A DNA stretch of 15,997 nucleotides, from the NCBI RefSeq assembly GCF_902506425.1, contig NZ_LR732516.1, positions 1-15,997 on the forward strand. The letters are read 5' to 3'. Each line of letters starts with the position of its first letter. Within the stretch, counting starts at the first letter, position 1. Shown one piece after another: positions 6,691-14,680 of this stretch. Under the pieces are notes generated by a model. The model did not search any database, was not told the origin of the DNA, and saw nothing but the letters and a program-made list of their open reading frames with translations. Made by a program: the position numbers and the translations under genes. Source of the stretch: Novosphingobium sp. 9U (GTDB lineage Bacteria; Pseudomonadota; Alphaproteobacteria; Sphingomonadales; Sphingomonadaceae).

Positions 6691-7467
6691 TCAACCGCCC
6701 GTCAAGTGCAGGCCGGCATCGGCGAGCAGCGTCTCGCCGGTGACGTGCCGCGCGGCGGGCGAGTTCAGGAACAGCGCGCTACCCGCGATCTCGTTCGGTT
6801 GCGCCGCCACTTGCAACAGCGTGCGCTCGGCGATGGAATCGCGGATGCGACCGCGAGCGCTTCCCAACTTGTCGAACCAGGGCGTGTCGATGAAGCCCGG
6901 ACACAGCGCGTTCACCCTGATCCGCGGAGCCAGCGCCCGCGCCAACGACAGCGCCAGATTGTTGAGCGCGCCTTTTGACGCCGAGTAGGCGATCGACGAA
7001 CCACCTCCGGTCACACCCGCAATGGACGATACCATGACCACGGCCGCGCGCTCCGATGCCTCCAGCAGCGACTGGGACGCGCGCACCATCTGGTATGGTC
7101 CGACCACGTTGACCTTGTAGATGTCGACGAAGTCGTCGCCTGAAAGCGCGCCGAGATCTTCGTACTTGGCCGTTTTGGTCCGACCGGCGTTGTTGAACAG
7201 CGCGTCGATCCGGCCCCACGGCGCGGCAGCCGCAGCGATCGCGCGGCAGTCTTCATCGTCCGAGACATCGCCCCGAACCAGCACCGCTTCTGCGCCATGC
7301 GCACGCACCATCGCCGCCGTCTCTTCTGCTCCTTCGCGGCTGGTGGCGTAGTTGATGACCACGCAGCGGGCGCCTTGCTCGGCTGCGCCCTGCGCGATCG
7401 CTTGGCCGAGGCCCGACGAGGCGCCAGTAACGACCACGACTGTTTCGGCGTACGGTTGGCGCATCAT
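6691..7467 (-). CDS. SDR-family NAD(P)-dependent oxidoreductase
   Basis: A 258-residue classical short-chain dehydrogenase/reductase. The cofactor motif TGASSGLG is at 14-21, NNAG at 92-95, and the catalytic set is Asn120, Ser147 or Ser148, Tyr161 and Lys165 (YSASK). The PG motif (NALCPGFIDTP, 186-196) follows. The residue after the second strand region (VINYATSR) has no Asp, and the nearby Arg suggests NADP preference, but this is weak. AGGAG precedes two adjacent ATG codons (7467 and 7464). It is last in the minus-strand group LLM oxidoreductase - TetR - SDR, 30 bases after the TetR gene. It probably oxidises an alcohol or reduces a ketone in the pathway served by this cluster; the substrate is unknown. 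Confidence 0.92.
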   Translation of the reverse strand: MMRQPYAETVVVVTGASSGLGQAIAQGAAEQGARCVVINYATSREGAEETAAMVRAHGAEAVLVRGDVSDDEDCRAIAAAAAPWGRIDALFNNAGRTKTAKYEDLGALSGDDFVDIYKVNVVGPYQMVRASQSLLEASERAAVVMVSSIAGVTGGGSSIAYSASKGALNNLALSLARALAPRIRVNALCPGFIDTPWFDKLGSARGRIRDSIAERTLLQVAAQPNEIAGSALFLNSPAARHVTGETLLADAGLHLTGG

Positions 7468-7497
7468 CCCATCTCCTGAAGACCTCGGCCGCCTCGA

Positions 7498-8130
7498 TCA
7501 GGCGATGCTGATCTCGCCCGTCTCGAAGAAATTGAGCAGACCGCGGCCCAGCACGTCGATGCCGACCGGAAGTTTCGCCGCGCTCATCGGTTCGGCGAAA
7601 CAAACCGCGCTCTCGATCAGCAAAATCATCAGGTAACAGCGCGTGCGTTTGGTTTCACGCGTGGCGCCGCTCAGGCCGTCCAGGGAGAAGCCGGGATACC
7701 GCGCGCCGAGGATGGCGATGATGCTCTCGCGGTGGTCGCGCACCGGCTCGGCCCATTGCGGATCGATGCTGGCGCCGACCCAGAAGAGGTTGAGCGATGT
7801 CCTGCGCTCGTCCATCGCCTCGCGGAACTCGCGCAGCCAGGTTTTCACTCCGGTGAGCGAGAGGCGCGTCATGCCCGCCAGGGTGCGATACCGATCAAGC
7901 TGGTGTTCGAGATCCTCGCGCATCAGCCCGAACAGGATCTCTTCCTTGCTGCGATAATAGAGGTAGACCGTGGCGCGGCTGACTTGCGCACCCTCGGCGA
8001 TCTCCTCGACCGAGGTCGGGAAGAAGCCTTTGGCTGAGAAAATCGCCCTTGCCGCATGCAGGATGCGCGCTTCCGTGCTGAGCGCGTCATCCTTGTCGAG
8101 CAGGCGGCGTCGTCGCTTCACCGTTGTCAT
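7498..8130 (-). CDS. TetR/AcrR-family transcriptional regulator
   Basis: A 210-residue TetR-type repressor. The DNA-binding domain is at about 18-66: TEARILHAARAIFSAKGF, then TSVEEIAEGAQVSRATVYLYY with the helix-turn-helix, then SKEEIL. The C-terminal ligand-binding part is helical and not assignable to a known inducer. The basic leader KRRRR (5-9) precedes the domain. The gene is 45 bases after the LLM oxidoreductase and 30 bases before the SDR gene, all on one strand, so it is probably an internal gene of that operon. It likely controls this operon and perhaps the divergent Rieske gene in response to a pathway compound. The ribosome binding site is weak (AAGGCG). The family is certain; the targets are inferred. 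Confidence 0.92.
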   Translation of the reverse strand: MTTVKRRRRLLDKDDALSTEARILHAARAIFSAKGFFPTSVEEIAEGAQVSRATVYLYYRSKEEILFGLMREDLEHQLDRYRTLAGMTRLSLTGVKTWLREFREAMDERRTSLNLFWVGASIDPQWAEPVRDHRESIIAILGARYPGFSLDGLSGATRETKRTRCYLMILLIESAVCFAEPMSAAKLPVGIDVLGRGLLNFFETGEISIA

Positions 8131-8175
8131 GTACGCGCCTTATGCCGGGCCACACGGCCATCGGCAAGGAGCCGC

Positions 8176-9042
8176 TCACATCAGCCCAACGCCTCCCAGA
8201 GCAGCCGCCACAGTCTCGAACCAGGTGACGTGCGCGGAAGCATCGGCAAAGCCCATGCCCATCGAATTGACCGATGCATGCGTACCGCCGGCGTCGCGCC
8301 AGCGCAGCGCGAAGTCGGCGACATCCTGAGGAGTCTTGGGCCGCAACATGTTGCATTGCTTTCCGAAGGCGGCGCCGTCTCGCCCCTCATCGCGCAGAGC
8401 CGCATCCAGGGTGGCGAGTTGCGCGAAGGCGTCGGCCGCGCCATCGGCGAAGATGAAGCCGTCCGCGATCCGCGCCGCGCGGCGCAGCGCCACATCGGCG
8501 AAGCCACCCATCCAGATCGGGATCTGCCGCTTGGGATGGGGCAGCGTCGCTGCGCGATCGATCCTGTCGAACTCACCTTCGAACGTCACCAGTGGCTCGC
8601 TCCACAAGCGGCGCAGCAGCGGCACCTGCTCGGCCATGCGCCGGCCCCGGGTCGAGAAATCCTGGCCAAGGGCATCGTACTCGACATAGTTCCAGCCGAT
8701 GCCGACGCCGAGACGGAACCGCTCGCCGCTTAGCAAGTCGAGATCGGCCGCTTGGCGCGCGACCAGCGCCGTCTGCCGCTGCGGCAGGATCAGCACGCCG
8801 CTGACGAGCTCGATGCGGTGCGTCAGCCCAGCAAGGTAGGCGAACATGACGAAGGGATCGTGGAACGGGTGCTTCTCCGTATAGGGACCCCACAGCTTGG
8901 GCTCGCGATCGTGCGAAGCGCCCAGCACGTGATCATAGGCGAGCAGGTGATCGTAGCCGAGCTCCTCGGCCGCCAAGCCGATCGTGCGCACGGCAAGCGG
9001 GTCGCCCAATTCGTTCTGCGGATAGATCAGACCGATCTTCAT
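8176..9042 (-). CDS. LLM-class flavin-dependent oxidoreductase
   Basis: A 288-residue luciferase-like (bacterial luciferase/F420 reductase fold) oxidoreductase of the short type often annotated as 'probable F420-dependent'. Visible markers are LAAEELGYDHLLAYDHV (23-39), RFRLGVGIGWNYVEYDALG (108-126) and the following RGRRMAEQ with LRRLW, then PIWMGG. Sphingomonads are not known as general F420 producers, so FMN or an uncommon F420 supply are both possible; sequence alone does not settle it. AAGGAG lies 7 bases before the ATG. It is the first gene of the minus-strand group and is divergent from the Rieske oxygenase. A role as a reductase or monooxygenase in the same catabolic route is plausible but not shown. 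Confidence 0.9.
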   Translation of the reverse strand: MKIGLIYPQNELGDPLAVRTIGLAAEELGYDHLLAYDHVLGASHDREPKLWGPYTEKHPFHDPFVMFAYLAGLTHRIELVSGVLILPQRQTALVARQAADLDLLSGERFRLGVGIGWNYVEYDALGQDFSTRGRRMAEQVPLLRRLWSEPLVTFEGEFDRIDRAATLPHPKRQIPIWMGGFADVALRRAARIADGFIFADGAADAFAQLATLDAALRDEGRDGAAFGKQCNMLRPKTPQDVADFALRWRDAGGTHASVNSMGMGFADASAHVTWFETVAAALGGVGLM

Positions 9043-9128
9043 GGCCGTTCTCCTTCAGGCGAGGCCGTACAGCCCGATGACTCCACGCCTACCCGGCGGG
9101 CGCCGGCGCCAGCAAGGGTGATTGCGCC

Positions 9129-9218
9129 TCGTGGCAGGACAGGTGTCCACCGTACCGCTGCGGCATGTCCCTGCGTGCAGCGCCGGCGGTGGTGCTTGCC
9201 ACGAAGCGCCTGCCACGA
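9129..9218. promoter_or_regulatory. Candidate operator region: three copies of TGCCACGA
   Basis: In the 215-base divergent space between the LLM and Rieske genes, the 8-mer TGCCACGA occurs at 9197-9204 and 9211-9218 as direct repeats, and inverted (TCGTGGCA) at 9129-9136. A separate small dyad GGACA-GG-TGTCC lies at 9137-9148. Three copies of an 8-mer in 90 bases suggest a regulator site, possibly for the TetR protein encoded at 7498-8130. Confidence 0.4.
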
Positions 9219-9257
9219 TGTACTGCGGGCAGAACAGAGCGCGGGAGATGGCGCAAG

Positions 9258-10706
9258 ATGCTCAAGTCACCTGATGGCGGCCTCAGGTCCGTGCCCTTCC
9301 CGATCGAGGATCCCGAGCGGATCCCGGCGCGGCGCTACTACGACCAGGCGTTCTACGATGCCGAGGTCGAGCATTTGTGGCCGCACGTGTGGCAGATGGC
9401 CTGCCGCGAAGAGCAGCTGCAGGATGTGGGCGACTGGATCGAGTACGAGAACGTCGGCAAGTCGGTGATCGTGGTGCGCACGACTTCGGGTGTGAAGGCG
9501 TTCCACAACGCCTGCCGCCACCGCGGCGTGCCGATCGCCGGCGGCACCACGATCGGCTCGTCGCATGCGACCGCCCACGGCAACTGCGCCAAGAGCGGCT
9601 TCGTCTGCCCCTTCCACGGCTGGCGCTGGAACATGGATGGCGAGAACACGCTGGTCTATGGCAAGCACTTGTTCTCGGACCGCCAGCTCGACGCCGACGA
9701 CATCAATCTGATCCCCTGCCGTGCCGAAGTCTGGGGCGGCTGCGTGTGGATCAACCACGACGATGACGCGCCCTCGGTGAAGGAGAGCCTGGGGCCCGTT
9801 GCCGACCGGCTTGAGGCGCATAACGTGCAGGCTCTGCGCGCGGAGTGGGCTTACGGCACCGTACTGCCGGCCAACTGGAAGATCGCAATGGAGGCCTTCA
9901 TGGAAGGCTACCACGTGATGCAGACGCACCCGCAGCTGCACAAGCCGATGGAGGGTGTCTACCACGATCCCTTCGATCCGGACGTCGTGCTGCGCAAGGA
10001 AGGCTCGGCCAACGCCAGGCGAGTCGCGGTCGAGGGCGTGACGAGCCAGCAGGCGGTGGAGATGCAGAAGCACCACCTCGCTCTCCTCAGCGAGGGCATG
10101 GCCGGCATGGTCCACGCCAAGGAAGTCGAGATCGCCAAAAGCGTCTCGCACGAAGGCTTGTCGCAAGATCCCAACCTGGCCGTGCCGCAATGGTATGGCT
10201 TGGTGATGAAGCACATCAGCGAGGGCTTGCGCCAGCGTGGCGAGCCGGTGCCCGACTTGCTGGCGGTCGCGCAGTCCGACCCGATCAACGCAGTCGAGTT
10301 CCTGTTCCCGCACCACTTCCTGCTGCCGATCTTCTCCAGCATGTCGGCCTATCGCATCCGACCGCTAGGTCCGGAGAGCTGCTTCTTCGAGCTGTGGTCG
10401 CTGACCTTCTATCCCGAAGGCCAGGAGCCCGACCCGGTGATGGAGCCAATCGTGCTGCCGTTCGATAGCCCCGAGTTCCCGCCGATTCCGCGGCAGGACT
10501 ACTCGAACATCCCGATCCAGCAGAAGGGCCTGCATGCCAAGGGTTTCGAGTTCATGCGCCTGTCCAAGGACATGGAAGGCCTGATCAGCAACTTCCAGCG
10601 CATCCTGGACGGCTATCTGGCGGGATTGCCGCAGGAGGCACTGGCAAAGGCGCAGCACCAGCTCGGCGGCAATTTCGATGGACCGATTGTGGAGCTGTGG
10701 GGTTAG
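9258..10706 (+). CDS. Rieske non-heme iron ring-hydroxylating oxygenase, alpha subunit
   Basis: A 482-residue catalytic alpha subunit of a Rieske oxygenase, which uses electrons from a separate ferredoxin and reductase to insert oxygen into aromatic or other substrates. The Rieske [2Fe-2S] ligands are Cys86 and His88 (CRHRG) and Cys117 and His120 (CPFHGW). The catalytic domain has NWKIAMEAFMEGYHV (206-220) with iron ligands His219 and His224; Asp438 in LSKDMEGL is the likely third ligand. Glu216 takes the place of the usual bridging Asp. The loop between the Rieske halves is 28 residues, against about 17 in naphthalene dioxygenase. ATG at 9258 has GGGAG 10 bases upstream and starts at the normal point for the family; an in-frame upstream ATG (9165) adds a basic stretch unlike it. 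No beta subunit, ferredoxin or reductase is nearby, so it is probably a homo-oligomeric type borrowing its electron donors. The substrate is unknown. Confidence 0.92.
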   Translation: MLKSPDGGLRSVPFPIEDPERIPARRYYDQAFYDAEVEHLWPHVWQMACREEQLQDVGDWIEYENVGKSVIVVRTTSGVKAFHNACRHRGVPIAGGTTIGSSHATAHGNCAKSGFVCPFHGWRWNMDGENTLVYGKHLFSDRQLDADDINLIPCRAEVWGGCVWINHDDDAPSVKESLGPVADRLEAHNVQALRAEWAYGTVLPANWKIAMEAFMEGYHVMQTHPQLHKPMEGVYHDPFDPDVVLRKEGSANARRVAVEGVTSQQAVEMQKHHLALLSEGMAGMVHAKEVEIAKSVSHEGLSQDPNLAVPQWYGLVMKHISEGLRQRGEPVPDLLAVAQSDPINAVEFLFPHHFLLPIFSSMSAYRIRPLGPESCFFELWSLTFYPEGQEPDPVMEPIVLPFDSPEFPPIPRQDYSNIPIQQKGLHAKGFEFMRLSKDMEGLISNFQRILDGYLAGLPQEALAKAQHQLGGNFDGPIVELWG

Positions 10707-10726
10707 AGCGTGATCACTTGTAGGTG

Positions 10727-10749
10727 AGTCCCCCTCTTCAGCGGGGACT
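10727..10749. terminator. Hairpin between convergent Rieske and molybdenum hydroxylase genes
   Basis: AGTCCCC (10727-10733) pairs with GGGGACT (10743-10749) around a 9-base loop. It lies in the 73-base space between two convergent genes, where a terminator is expected, but neither side has a T-tract. It may be a weak or factor-assisted terminator. Confidence 0.35.
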
Positions 10750-10779
10750 GCGCCGAAATGACGAGTGCGCTCCCCTATT

Positions 10780-13110
10780 TTACAGCAGCTTGTCCAAGGT
10801 GATCGGCAGGTCGCGCACCCGCTTGCCCGTGGCGTTGTACACTGCGTTCGCGACGGCGGCCGACACACCCGTGATGCCGATCTCGCCGATTCCGCGCGCG
10901 CCCATTGGCGAGACCGGATCGGGTATGTCGCTGAAGATCACCTCGATCTCGGGCACGTCGAGATGCACCGGCAGGTGGTATTCCGAGAGGCTCGCGTTCA
11001 TGATCCGGCCGTTGCGCGGGTCGACTTGCGTCTCCTCCATCAGCGCAGCCCCCAGGCCCATGATGATCCCGCCGCGCAGCTGGCTGGTGGCCGTCTTGGG
11101 ATTGAGGATGCGGCCGCAGTCATAGGCGCCGGTGATCCGTGGCACTCGCACTTCGCCCGTGACTGCATTGACACGCGCTTCTACGAAAACCGCGCCGTGC
11201 GAGTGCATGGACCAGTGCATGCCTTCGCCCGGCATCGGCGCCTGGCCGACGACGGAAATCTCGAAGCGTCCCGCCCGGCTCAGGATCGAGGCATAGCTTT
11301 CGTACCGCTGCGGATCGCTGAGGCTGGCAAGGCCGCCGTGCGTGGTCCCGACCTCGTCTGCGGATAGCCCGGCCAGCGGCGAATCGTTGCCGGCCAGCTG
11401 CAGCAGCTCCTCCACAAGTTCGCGCGTCGCGACGATGATGGCGCTGCCGACCGATGCCGTTTGCTGCGAACCGCCCGCCAGCACCACGCCGGGAAGCGAG
11501 TTGTCGCCATAGCTGAACTCGATCGCGTCCATCGGCAGAGCCAGCCTGTCTGCCAGGATCTGGGTGTGCACGGTCGAGGTGCCCATCCCCATCTCATGCG
11601 CGGCGACGCTGACATGCGCACGGCCGTCAGCTGTGAGTTTGATGCCCGCCGCCCCGCCAGGCATGCGCTGATAAGGGTAGCCGGCCATCGCACAGCCCAA
11701 GCCCACCAACCACTCACCCTCGCGCCGTGAGCCGGGCGCCTGGCGCTTGTCCCAGCCGAAGCGCTCGGCGCCGGTGCGCCAGCACCACACGACCTCGCGC
11801 GATGAGAACGGCAGGCCCTTCATCGGGTCCTTCTCGGGCTCGTTGCGGATGCGCAGCTCGACCGGATCTACACCGATCTGCTCGGCCAATTCGTCCATCG
11901 CCGATTCCAGCCCGAAGCTGCCGACCGCCTCGCCGGGCGCGCGCATGAAGGTGTTGGCCAGCATGTCGAGCGTCGCGACCTGCACGTCGAGCAGCATCGA
12001 CTTGGTCGCATAGCTACTCTGCGCCGAGAGGATAAACGGCTCTGGCAGCGCATTGTGCGCGCTCATGATCACCGTGCCGGTGTGCTGCAGTGCCTGCAGG
12101 CGACCCTCGGCATCGGTGCCCAGAGCAACGGTCTGCTCGGTCAACGCGCGGCCCCCGACGGTCCGATACACACCCTCTCGCGAGAGGTTCATGCGCACCG
12201 GACGACCCGACTCGCGTGCAGCGGCAGCGGCCAGGATCTGGTGGCTCCACAAGACCTTGCTGCCGAACCCGCCGCCGACATAGGGCGATGTCACATGGAC
12301 CTTGTCCTCGTCTAGCCCGAACACGTTGCCCACGCTCCAGGCCACATGGTTCACCGCCTGCACGGCGTCGTGCATATGCAGTTCGCCATCCCGCCAATAG
12401 AGCGTCACGGCGTGAGGCTCGATCGCATTGTGGTTGTGCCGGGGCGTCGTGTAGGTCGCCTCGAAGCGGTGGCGGGCTGCGGCGAGCTCGTCCTCGGGCT
12501 TGCCCACTTCGACATGCGCTGGCTGGCCGAACACCACTCCGGTGTGCGTGCCACGCGCTTTGCCGGCCTCCAAGGTCGTCACCGCCTCGTCGATTTCGTA
12601 GGTGGCCTTGATCAGCGAGGCGGCATGTTCGGCCTGCTCCAGCGTCTCGGCAAGGACGAGTGCGATCGGCTGGCCATTGTAGTGGACCTCGGCATCTTGC
12701 AGGATCGGCAGGTCGTCGCCTCCACCGGCCTTGCCCGCGGTCATGAACAGCGGCATCGGCTTGAGGCGCGGCGCATTCTCGTGCGTCATCACCAGCACTA
12801 CGCCAGGCGCTCCCTGCGCTGCCGACGTGTCGATCGCAGTGATACGTCCGCGCGCGATGGTGGCGAAAGTCAGCGCCGCGTGGGCCATGTTCTCCGGCGC
12901 GAACTCGGCCGCGAACTTGGCGGCGCCGCGCACCTTGAGCGGACCGTCAATGCGTGAGACCGGCTGCCCGACATGCCCGTGCTGCTGGCGGCCGACCGGA
13001 TCGTTCCAAGCGCCGGGCACCCAGCTGGCAGGTGCCAGCTGGATCGCCTTCTCGACGGCGGCCTGCACCAGCCCCTGCGCCGCCTGGCGTGCGCTCTCGA
13101 TCGGGTTCAT
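10780..13110 (-). CDS. Molybdenum hydroxylase, molybdopterin-binding catalytic subunit (PaoC-like)
   Basis: A 776-residue large subunit of the xanthine oxidase family, where the molybdenum cofactor hydroxylates aldehydes or N-heterocycles using water. Motifs in order: IDGPLKVRGAAKFAAE (54-69), cofactor loop GGGFGSK (279-285), FMRAPGEAVGSFGLES (388-403), HEMGMGTSTVH (505-515), and GARGIGEIG with the catalytic Glu743. Compared with E. coli PaoC, about 40 extra residues, mostly helical, precede the first domain. It is the third gene of a three-gene set; its ATG overlaps the stop of the FAD subunit gene by 4 bases, so translation is coupled. No XdhC/PaoD-type cofactor-insertion chaperone gene lies in the window. 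Aldehyde oxidation is the best guess because the FAD subunit has PaoB-type cysteines; the true substrate is open. Confidence 0.93.
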   Translation of the reverse strand: MNPIESARQAAQGLVQAAVEKAIQLAPASWVPGAWNDPVGRQQHGHVGQPVSRIDGPLKVRGAAKFAAEFAPENMAHAALTFATIARGRITAIDTSAAQGAPGVVLVMTHENAPRLKPMPLFMTAGKAGGGDDLPILQDAEVHYNGQPIALVLAETLEQAEHAASLIKATYEIDEAVTTLEAGKARGTHTGVVFGQPAHVEVGKPEDELAAARHRFEATYTTPRHNHNAIEPHAVTLYWRDGELHMHDAVQAVNHVAWSVGNVFGLDEDKVHVTSPYVGGGFGSKVLWSHQILAAAAARESGRPVRMNLSREGVYRTVGGRALTEQTVALGTDAEGRLQALQHTGTVIMSAHNALPEPFILSAQSSYATKSMLLDVQVATLDMLANTFMRAPGEAVGSFGLESAMDELAEQIGVDPVELRIRNEPEKDPMKGLPFSSREVVWCWRTGAERFGWDKRQAPGSRREGEWLVGLGCAMAGYPYQRMPGGAAGIKLTADGRAHVSVAAHEMGMGTSTVHTQILADRLALPMDAIEFSYGDNSLPGVVLAGGSQQTASVGSAIIVATRELVEELLQLAGNDSPLAGLSADEVGTTHGGLASLSDPQRYESYASILSRAGRFEISVVGQAPMPGEGMHWSMHSHGAVFVEARVNAVTGEVRVPRITGAYDCGRILNPKTATSQLRGGIIMGLGAALMEETQVDPRNGRIMNASLSEYHLPVHLDVPEIEVIFSDIPDPVSPMGARGIGEIGITGVSAAVANAVYNATGKRVRDLPITLDKLL

Positions 13111-14093
13111 GCGGCATCTCCGGCAAGGTCCGACAGCACGGCGGTGATCGTGCGCGCGGCGAGTTCGATCTTGAAGCCATTGTCCCGCAGCGGTCTGGCG
13201 TCCGCGAGTTCGGCATCGGCGGCCCGACGGAACAGCTCTGCAGACGCAGGCTGGCCAACCAGTGCAGCCTCGGCCTTTGCGGCGCGCCAGGGCTTGTGCG
13301 CCACGCCGCCAAGAGCAATCCGTGCTTCGGCGATCGTGCCGTCTTCCACGCGGAGCGCAGCAGCGACCGAGACGAGCGCAAAGGCGTAGCTGGAGCGATC
13401 ACGGACCTTGCGGTAAGCCGAGTGCGCGGCAAGCGGCAGCGCCGGCAACTCGATCGCGGTGATTAGCTCGCCGGGCTGCAACACGGTTTCAATCTGCGGC
13501 GTCTCGCCCGGCAGCTGGTGGAAGTTGGCGAACGGCACCGAGCGGGTGCCCTCCGCCCCTTCGATCTCCACCGTGGCGTCGAGCACTGCCAGCGCGACGC
13601 ACATGTCCGAGGGATGGACCGCCACGCATGCGTCCGAAGCGCCGAGGATTGCGTGGCCGCGGTTCAGGCCCTCCAGCGCATCGCAGCCCTGTCCCGGCGC
13701 GCGCTTGTTGCAGCGAGACCCTTCCTCGTCGTAGAAGTACGAACATCGGGTTCGCTGCAGCAGGTTCCCGGCCACCGTCGCCATGTTGCGGATCTGCGCC
13801 GACGCCCCCGCCAGCACGGCGCGCGACAGCACCGGATAGCGGCTGCGGATGAGCGGATGCTCGGCAAGCGCGGTATTGCGCGTTGCCGCACCGATCCTCA
13901 GGCCACCCGATGCGGTCTTCGCGATGCCCGCTGCCAGTCCGGTCACGTCGACGAGCTCGCGCGGCCGCTCGACGGTCTCGCGCATCAGGTCGACGAGGTT
14001 GGTGCCGCCCCCGAGGAACCGCGCATCTTGTGCCGCGCCCAGCAGCAGGGCATGGCTGGGGTCGCTGGCGCGCGCATACGTGAACTCGATCAT
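13107..14093 (-). CDS. Molybdenum hydroxylase, FAD-binding subunit with [4Fe-4S] motif (PaoB-like)
   Basis: A 328-residue FAD subunit of the xanthine dehydrogenase family. FAD contacts are expected at FLGGGTNLVDLM (27-38) and IRNMATVAGNLLQRT (101-115). Directly after this lies an insertion with Cys117, Cys128, Cys137 and Cys156 (CSYFYD, CNKR, GQGCDA, DACVAVHP). This is the arrangement that holds an additional [4Fe-4S] cluster in E. coli PaoB and in 4-hydroxybenzoyl-CoA reductase-like enzymes, and it is absent from ordinary xanthine dehydrogenases. The protein passes electrons from the molybdenum and [2Fe-2S] centres to FAD and then to an acceptor. ATG at 14093 overlaps the stop of the previous gene (ATGA), and the stop overlaps the next start in the same way. 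Longer in-frame starts would run into the upstream gene. Confidence 0.93.
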   Translation of the reverse strand: MIEFTYARASDPSHALLLGAAQDARFLGGGTNLVDLMRETVERPRELVDVTGLAAGIAKTASGGLRIGAATRNTALAEHPLIRSRYPVLSRAVLAGASAQIRNMATVAGNLLQRTRCSYFYDEEGSRCNKRAPGQGCDALEGLNRGHAILGASDACVAVHPSDMCVALAVLDATVEIEGAEGTRSVPFANFHQLPGETPQIETVLQPGELITAIELPALPLAAHSAYRKVRDRSSYAFALVSVAAALRVEDGTIAEARIALGGVAHKPWRAAKAEAALVGQPASAELFRRAADAELADARPLRDNGFKIELAARTITAVLSDLAGDAA

Positions 14094-14599
14094 CGCGCGC
14101 CCTCCGTCACGTAGGTGGCGACGATGGCATCGACGATCCCATTGTGCGCGCCGCAGCGGCACAAGTTGCCGCTCATCCGCTCGCGCAGCTCATCGTGCGT
14201 GAGTTCGATCTGAGTGCTCGCAAGGTCGCCGGTGACGTTGCTGGGCAATCCCCGCCGCCACTCCTCAACCATCGCCACGGCCGAGCAGATTTGGCCCGGT
14301 GTGCAGTAGCCGCACTGGAAGCCGTCGTGCTCGACGAAGGCCTGCTGCAGCGGGTGCATCGCGCCCTCCACGACCAATCCCTCGATCGTGGTGACCGAGC
14401 GACCATCCGCCTGCACGGCCAAGGTCAGGCAGGACAGCACGCGCTCCCCATCGAGTAGCACCGTGCAGGCGCCACACGCGCCCTGGTTGCAGCCCTTCTT
14501 GGTTCCGGTGAGATCGAGCCGCTCGCGCAGCAGGTCGAGGAGCGAGACGCGCGGGTCGGTCGGAACCGCGACCTGCATGCCGTTGACGGTCAGTGCCAT
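14090..14599 (-). CDS. Molybdenum hydroxylase, [2Fe-2S] subunit (PaoA-like, no Tat signal)
   Basis: A 169-residue small subunit carrying two [2Fe-2S] clusters. The plant-ferredoxin-type cluster uses Cys37, Cys42, Cys45 and Cys57 (GCNQGACGACTV and LSC). The second uses Cys96, Cys99, Cys147 and Cys149 (QCGYCTPGQ and LCRCG). ATG at 14599 has AAGGAG 9 bases upstream and starts directly at the ferredoxin fold (MALTVNG). There is no twin-arginine signal, unlike E. coli PaoA, so the complex is expected in the cytoplasm; an upstream in-frame ATG (14866) would read through the mltG stop region and adds nothing like a signal peptide. It is the first gene of the operon and is coupled to the FAD subunit by a 4-base overlap. 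Confidence 0.95.
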   Translation of the reverse strand: MALTVNGMQVAVPTDPRVSLLDLLRERLDLTGTKKGCNQGACGACTVLLDGERVLSCLTLAVQADGRSVTTIEGLVVEGAMHPLQQAFVEHDGFQCGYCTPGQICSAVAMVEEWRRGLPSNVTGDLASTQIELTHDELRERMSGNLCRCGAHNGIVDAIVATYVTEGAR

Positions 14600-14680
14600 G
14601 GGTAGGCTCCTTCGGCTGGGAGCGATGGGATGGTGAGCATAGCCATCGGCGGTCGCCGCGGCTCCGTTCACTTTTGGGCA

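Noticed and set aside
9099..9110. Perfect 12-base palindrome GGCGCCGGCGCC
   Set aside because: It is pure G/C in GC-rich DNA with restriction-site-like symmetry; chance is a sufficient explanation without conservation data.
9267..10316. Antisense frame of 349 codons inside the Rieske gene, and a similar 289-codon frame opposite the TauD-type gene (5767-6636)
   Set aside because: Both mirror strongly conserved genes and show no domain of their own.
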